A stretch of DNA of 9,512 bases from Marivivens sp. (GTDB lineage Bacteria > Pseudomonadota > Alphaproteobacteria > Rhodobacterales > Rhodobacteraceae): the NCBI GenBank assembly GCA_024642185.1, contig JAHEBR010000071.1:1-9512 (forward strand). Direction: 5' to 3'. Within the stretch, counting starts at the first letter, position 1; each line of letters starts with the position of its first letter. This document shows positions 6,604-9,512 of this stretch, piece by piece. Under the pieces are notes generated by a model. The model saw nothing but the letters and a program-made list of their open reading frames with translations. It searched no databases and was not told the DNA's origin. The position numbers were made by a program, and so were the translations under genes.

Positions 6604-7509
6604 TCAGGCGGCGGGGATCCGCAGCCTTTCAAGTTCCGGCCAGTCGGTCGCCGGGATCACGCTTGCGGGCAGGCGAACATCCTTGGTCCAGCCGAAGATG
6701 CAGAGATACGGCACCGGCCCGACCTTGGTCATGTGAGGCGTGTTGGGCGGATTCCAGACTGGATGGTGGGCGGGTTTGATACTGAGAGGATCGTCCGGGC
6801 CAAAGCGCCAGCCGTGCGGCCCGGTCAACGGAGCATAGAGCTCGGGCGCGGGGTGATGGTGGTCGCGGTAGAGGATATCGGGGCCGATGAGGAAAAGGCC
6901 GAGGTCATAGTCTTCGGCAAAGATCGCGGCCGCCGGTCCGACCAGTTCGGCATAGGCATGGCCGGTCAGGAAATCGGCGCCGATCTCGTCGGGGGGGTAT
7001 TCGCCATAGGTGATCCATTCGAGATCGCCGGTCGAGGCGGCGATGGCGGCGGCGAGTTCTGGATGCGTGGTCTCAAGCGCGGCTAGCGCCGTGGCGAGAT
7101 GGGCGGAGACGACGGCGTTTGTCGTGCCGTGCGGGCTTGCAAGCGGCTCGGCCTCTGCGGCGAGGGCGGGGGCAAGGCCCGCGCGGACTTCGGCGATACC
7201 GGGGCCGGGGAGGGTGGCAAGGTAGCGGTCGCATTCGGCCAGAAGGACCTTGAGCCGCAGGCCCCGCGCGAGATCGCCGCCGCCGGGTTCGGCGGGAAGG
7301 GAGAGCCCTGCCGCCGTCAGCAGCGGGGCGGGGTCTTCATGATCGAGGGGCGAGCAAACCCTATATATTTCAAGCGCTTCCTTGCCGATATCGCCCGCCT
7401 CGAACAGGGTCATCGCGGCGGCATAGCGCCGCCGACCCGATCCCGAAAGCCCGAGAGGCGTGAAGAGTATTTGTCGGGCAAGGATCAAACCGGCAGGCTC
7501 GCGCGTCAT
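6604..7509 (-). CDS. Cupin protein of the DMSP-lyase-like (cupin-DLL) superfamily
   Basis: 301 residues, ATG overlapping the stop of the upstream Rieske gene as ATGA, so it is translationally coupled and has no clear Shine-Dalgarno of its own. The C-terminal third is a cupin barrel: YRDHHHPAPELYAPLTG (214-230) fits cupin motif 1, and PNTPHM (255-260) supplies the last His. H219, E223, Y225 and H259 reproduce the His-x3-Glu-x-Tyr ... His pattern that binds metal and carries the catalytic Tyr in DMSP lyases DddQ and DddY; the Glu-to-His spacing is 36 against 34 in DddQ. Residues 1 to about 190 are largely helical with no signal peptide. DddQ is about 200 residues; DddY has a similar helical front domain but is exported. 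Elimination (lyase) chemistry on an onium compound is likely. True DMSP cleavage is unproven. Confidence 0.82.
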   Translation of the reverse strand: MTREPAGLILARQILFTPLGLSGSGRRRYAAAMTLFEAGDIGKEALEIYRVCSPLDHEDPAPLLTAAGLSLPAEPGGGDLARGLRLKVLLAECDRYLATLPGPGIAEVRAGLAPALAAEAEPLASPHGTTNAVVSAHLATALAALETTHPELAAAIAASTGDLEWITYGEYPPDEIGADFLTGHAYAELVGPAAAIFAEDYDLGLFLIGPDILYRDHHHPAPELYAPLTGPHGWRFGPDDPLSIKPAHHPVWNPPNTPHMTKVGPVPYLCIFGWTKDVRLPASVIPATDWPELERLRIPAA

Positions 7510-8720
7510 CGCGGTTTGCCGTCCAAGAGCCGGGAATTCTCGGCCGCGACCGATCCTTCGGGCGGCGCTTCTTCCAGCGTCATCACCGGCAAAACCTCGC
7601 GCAGCCCGTCGTGGTGGCAGCGCACACCATATTCGAGGTCGGAGAGGTGGAAAGCGTCAAAGGCATCCGACGCCATCGACTCGTTCGACCAGATCGACAG
7701 CTGCTGATCTTCTTCCGAGGTCTCGCGGTCGATCCGATAGGCCAGATAACGCGCGATCCGCATCCGGCGGGTCTCGTCGGGGCGGCGATAGATGCGGCCG
7801 GTGAGGGCCGTGGTGCCGGTATCGAGCGGGATCTCCTGATAATATTGGATGGATTCCGGCGTGAAGGCGAAGACGGCGTTGGGGAAGAGGCCGTAGTAGG
7901 TCCAACTGCTCTTGAGATGTGGCGGCAGCCAGTCCTGCGGCTCGTGGTGCTTGAGGTATTCCTTCACCGACCAGCGCCGCGCGGGCGCATCGCCAAATTC
8001 GCCGTGCGAGATATTGAGGCCGCCCGCGAGCTGCAGGTCGCGATAGGTGCGGCCGTAGAGGTCCTGAAGCGCGGGGTGGGCCATGGCGACGTGATAGCCT
8101 TCGTTGTCCACATCGCGGACCGATTTCCAATTTACCGGCAGTTCGATCGCGCCATACCAGCCGGAGGCAGGCAGGATTTCATCTGCGCGATAGGCGGCGA
8201 AATCGGCATCATATGGGGCGAACAATTCGGCCAGATCGGGCTGGGGCCCCGGTTTGAAGCGGATCAGAAGAAACCCGTGAAATCTTTGTAGTTCAATGGG
8301 TTTGAGGCCAAACTTCGCGCGATCCATGTCGTCGTCAAAGCTCTCGGGCCGCGCCGGCCCGCGCAGGCTTCCGTCAAGGTTATAGACCCAGCCGTGAAAC
8401 GGGCAGACGAGCGCGCCCTTGCAATGCCCCTGCGCCCCGTCGACCACCCGCGCGCCGCGGTGGCGGCAGAGGTTGTGAAAGGCGCGCACGATCCCATCAT
8501 GCCCCCGCATGATGACCGCCCGCTCGCCCAGAAGATCGAAGGTCAGCCAGTCGCCCGGCGCGGGGATATCGCTCTCATGCCCGACGATCTGCCAGTGGGT
8601 GAGGAACAGCTCGTTCCGCTCAAGTTCGAACAGCTCGGGCGAATGATAGGTCCAGCCCGGAAGGCCGCGGCGGTCCCAGCGGTTGGGGATGGGCAGGGTC
8701 GGGTAGGGGAGCTTGGTCAT
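7506..8720 (-). CDS. Rieske non-haem iron oxygenase, alpha subunit
   Basis: 404 residues, complete. Start ATG at 8720-8718, one base after the preceding gene's stop (TGAGATG), with AAGGA 8 nt upstream. The Rieske [2Fe-2S] ligands are C85 and H87 (CRHRG) and C106 and H109 (CPFHGW). The mononuclear iron site is H210 and H215 (EGYHVAMAHP) with D338 (EEDQ) as probable third ligand. The bridging carboxylate three residues before the first His is Glu (E207), as in carnitine monooxygenase CntA and glycine-betaine oxygenases, not the Asp of aromatic-ring dioxygenases. Such enzymes hydroxylate a methyl or neighbouring carbon of betaines, releasing formaldehyde or an amine. No beta subunit is present, and the needed flavin/ferredoxin reductase is not in the window. 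The stop overlaps the cupin start by 4 bp. Confidence 0.92.
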   Translation of the reverse strand: MTKLPYPTLPIPNRWDRRGLPGWTYHSPELFELERNELFLTHWQIVGHESDIPAPGDWLTFDLLGERAVIMRGHDGIVRAFHNLCRHRGARVVDGAQGHCKGALVCPFHGWVYNLDGSLRGPARPESFDDDMDRAKFGLKPIELQRFHGFLLIRFKPGPQPDLAELFAPYDADFAAYRADEILPASGWYGAIELPVNWKSVRDVDNEGYHVAMAHPALQDLYGRTYRDLQLAGGLNISHGEFGDAPARRWSVKEYLKHHEPQDWLPPHLKSSWTYYGLFPNAVFAFTPESIQYYQEIPLDTGTTALTGRIYRRPDETRRMRIARYLAYRIDRETSEEDQQLSIWSNESMASDAFDAFHLSDLEYGVRCHHDGLREVLPVMTLEEAPPEGSVAAENSRLLDGKPR

Positions 8721-8721
8721 C

Positions 8722-9512
8722 TCAGAGGTCCTTCAGCCTTTCGAGCACCCAGCCGTGGAAGCGGTGGATGTCGAACTCCTGCGGCATCAGCCGGCCCGAG
8801 GCAAAGCGAGGCGATTTCATGCCGCGCTGGTTCATCTCGGCGGCTTCGGCGTCTTGCTCCAGCACGATCGTCGCAAAAGCCGCGACCTTGGCCGGATCAA
8901 AGCCCTTTTGCGCCATGGTTGCGGGGGGAAATAGCCACTCGGCGGTGAGGCGCGTGGTTTCCGGGCCCGTCGGCACGAGCGAGACGACGCGGGCATAGTC
9001 CACATGGGCAACGACAAAGGCCGTGGGATAGATGGTGACGAAATTGGCGGCGGTGTTGCGCTCGGCCTCGGTCAGGTTGGGGAAAGTGGGGCCGCAGGGC
9101 TGGCCGTCGAGCGTCCATGTCACGGCGCCTTCCTTGAGTGCGTGGCCGGTCTGGGCTCCGGGGGTCCAGCCGGGGCGCTCGGGCTCGGACATGATGCCTT
9201 CGCGGTAGACCGGCACAAGATCGCTAAGCTCGGGATGAATGCCGGGGCAGTGCAGGCATTCGTTGTAGTTCTCCCAAAAGACTTTCCAGTTGCAGGCAAG
9301 TTCCCGCTCCACGCGGTGGCCGGTGACGAGATCGGCCATCGGCCAGTTGTCATAGGCGGCAAGGCCAAGGTCGGGCGCAAACGGCACAGGGTTTTCAGAG
9401 ATGTTCAGGAAAATGAAGCCGTTCCAAAGGGTTACGGCGACCGGAAAGAGGCCGTTTTCGGCTTTGACGAAATCTTCGGTTGGGGTCGCGTGTGCGGTCG
9501 AAAGGAGCCGCC
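8722..9512 (-). CDS. Rieske oxygenase alpha subunit, GbcA-like, 5'-truncated by window end
   Basis: The frame stays open to the right window edge. The GTG at 9387-9385 is internal, because the 41 codons upstream encode a typical family stretch (FPVAVTLWNGFIFLNISENP). About 262 residues are visible; the N-terminal Rieske cluster domain lies outside. The catalytic domain has NYNECLHCPGIHPELSDLVP, with the two iron-binding His (codons near 9250-9252 and 9235-9237) and the bridging Glu three residues earlier. The probable third ligand is the Asp of LEQDAE, and the C-terminus has the usual FHGWVLERL. This resembles glycine-betaine demethylase GbcA and relatives more closely than the next gene does. 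It ends one base before that gene, so the two are co-transcribed, perhaps acting on successive substrates. Confidence 0.9.
   Translation of the reverse strand, partial: RLLSTAHATPTEDFVKAENGLFPVAVTLWNGFIFLNISENPVPFAPDLGLAAYDNWPMADLVTGHRVERELACNWKVFWENYNECLHCPGIHPELSDLVPVYREGIMSEPERPGWTPGAQTGHALKEGAVTWTLDGQPCGPTFPNLTEAERNTAANFVTIYPTAFVVAHVDYARVVSLVPTGPETTRLTAEWLFPPATMAQKGFDPAKVAAFATIVLEQDAEAAEMNQRGMKSPRFASGRLMPQEFDIHRFHGWVLERLKDL

Noticed and set aside
6604..7509. Naming the cupin dddQ, dddY or another DMSP lyase gene
   Set aside because: The metal-site motif fits the superfamily, but length, location and neighbours differ from each named lyase, so a specific symbol would overstate the evidence.
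8722..9387. GTG at 9387 as the start of the right-hand Rieske gene
   Set aside because: The frame remains open to the window edge and the upstream codons encode conserved family sequence, so the gene is simply cut by the window.
1..9512. Mobile elements, CRISPR arrays, tRNA or rRNA genes
   Set aside because: No transposase, integrase, terminal repeats, regularly spaced repeats or structural RNA sequence was seen; the composition looks even across the coding parts.

Overview
The window is dense, GC-rich bacterial DNA with short intergenic gaps and overlapping start/stop codons. Gene content and protein style suggest an alphaproteobacterium, most likely of the Rhodobacteraceae (roseobacter/Paracoccus-like). 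That placement is inferred from the gene families, not from a marker gene. Both ends cut through genes.

Layout. (1) 1-1362 (+): the C-terminal ~453 residues of an MttB-superfamily (trimethylamine/betaine:corrinoid) methyltransferase without pyrrolysine. (2) 1359-2147 (-): a SAM-dependent methyltransferase resembling phosphoethanolamine N-methyltransferases, converging on the mttB homologue with a shared CTAG stop. (3) 2148-2408: a 261-bp divergent control region with four palindromic elements and a consensus -10 box. (4) 2409-5218 (+): a compact three-gene ABC importer operon of the spermidine/putrescine (PotB-PotC-PotA) type. (5) 5219-5328: two strong hairpin terminators, one per strand. (6) 5329-6384 (-): the periplasmic substrate-binding protein of the same transporter class, encoded convergently. 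(7) 6604-9512 (-): a tight operon, read from the right edge, of a Rieske oxygenase alpha subunit (cut by the window end), a second Rieske oxygenase alpha subunit, and a C-terminal-cupin protein carrying the metal-ligand pattern of the DMSP-lyase-like (cupin-DLL) superfamily. No electron-transfer reductase for the oxygenases and no corrinoid protein for the MttB homologue lies inside the window.

How they may work together (inference): the transporter would import a small methylated onium or amine compound, and the Rieske oxygenases, cupin lyase and MttB-type demethylase would demethylate or cleave it. Both Rieske proteins carry Glu at the Rieske-to-iron bridge position, as in carnitine and glycine-betaine oxygenases. 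The binding protein is tryptophan-rich, and the SAM methyltransferase appears to have lost the phosphate-binding residues of its relatives. Together these point to a betaine- or DMSP-like substrate rather than a polyamine or an aromatic ring. The exact substrate cannot be read from the sequence. The cupin-plus-two-Rieske operon is the part most likely to hold undescribed chemistry.
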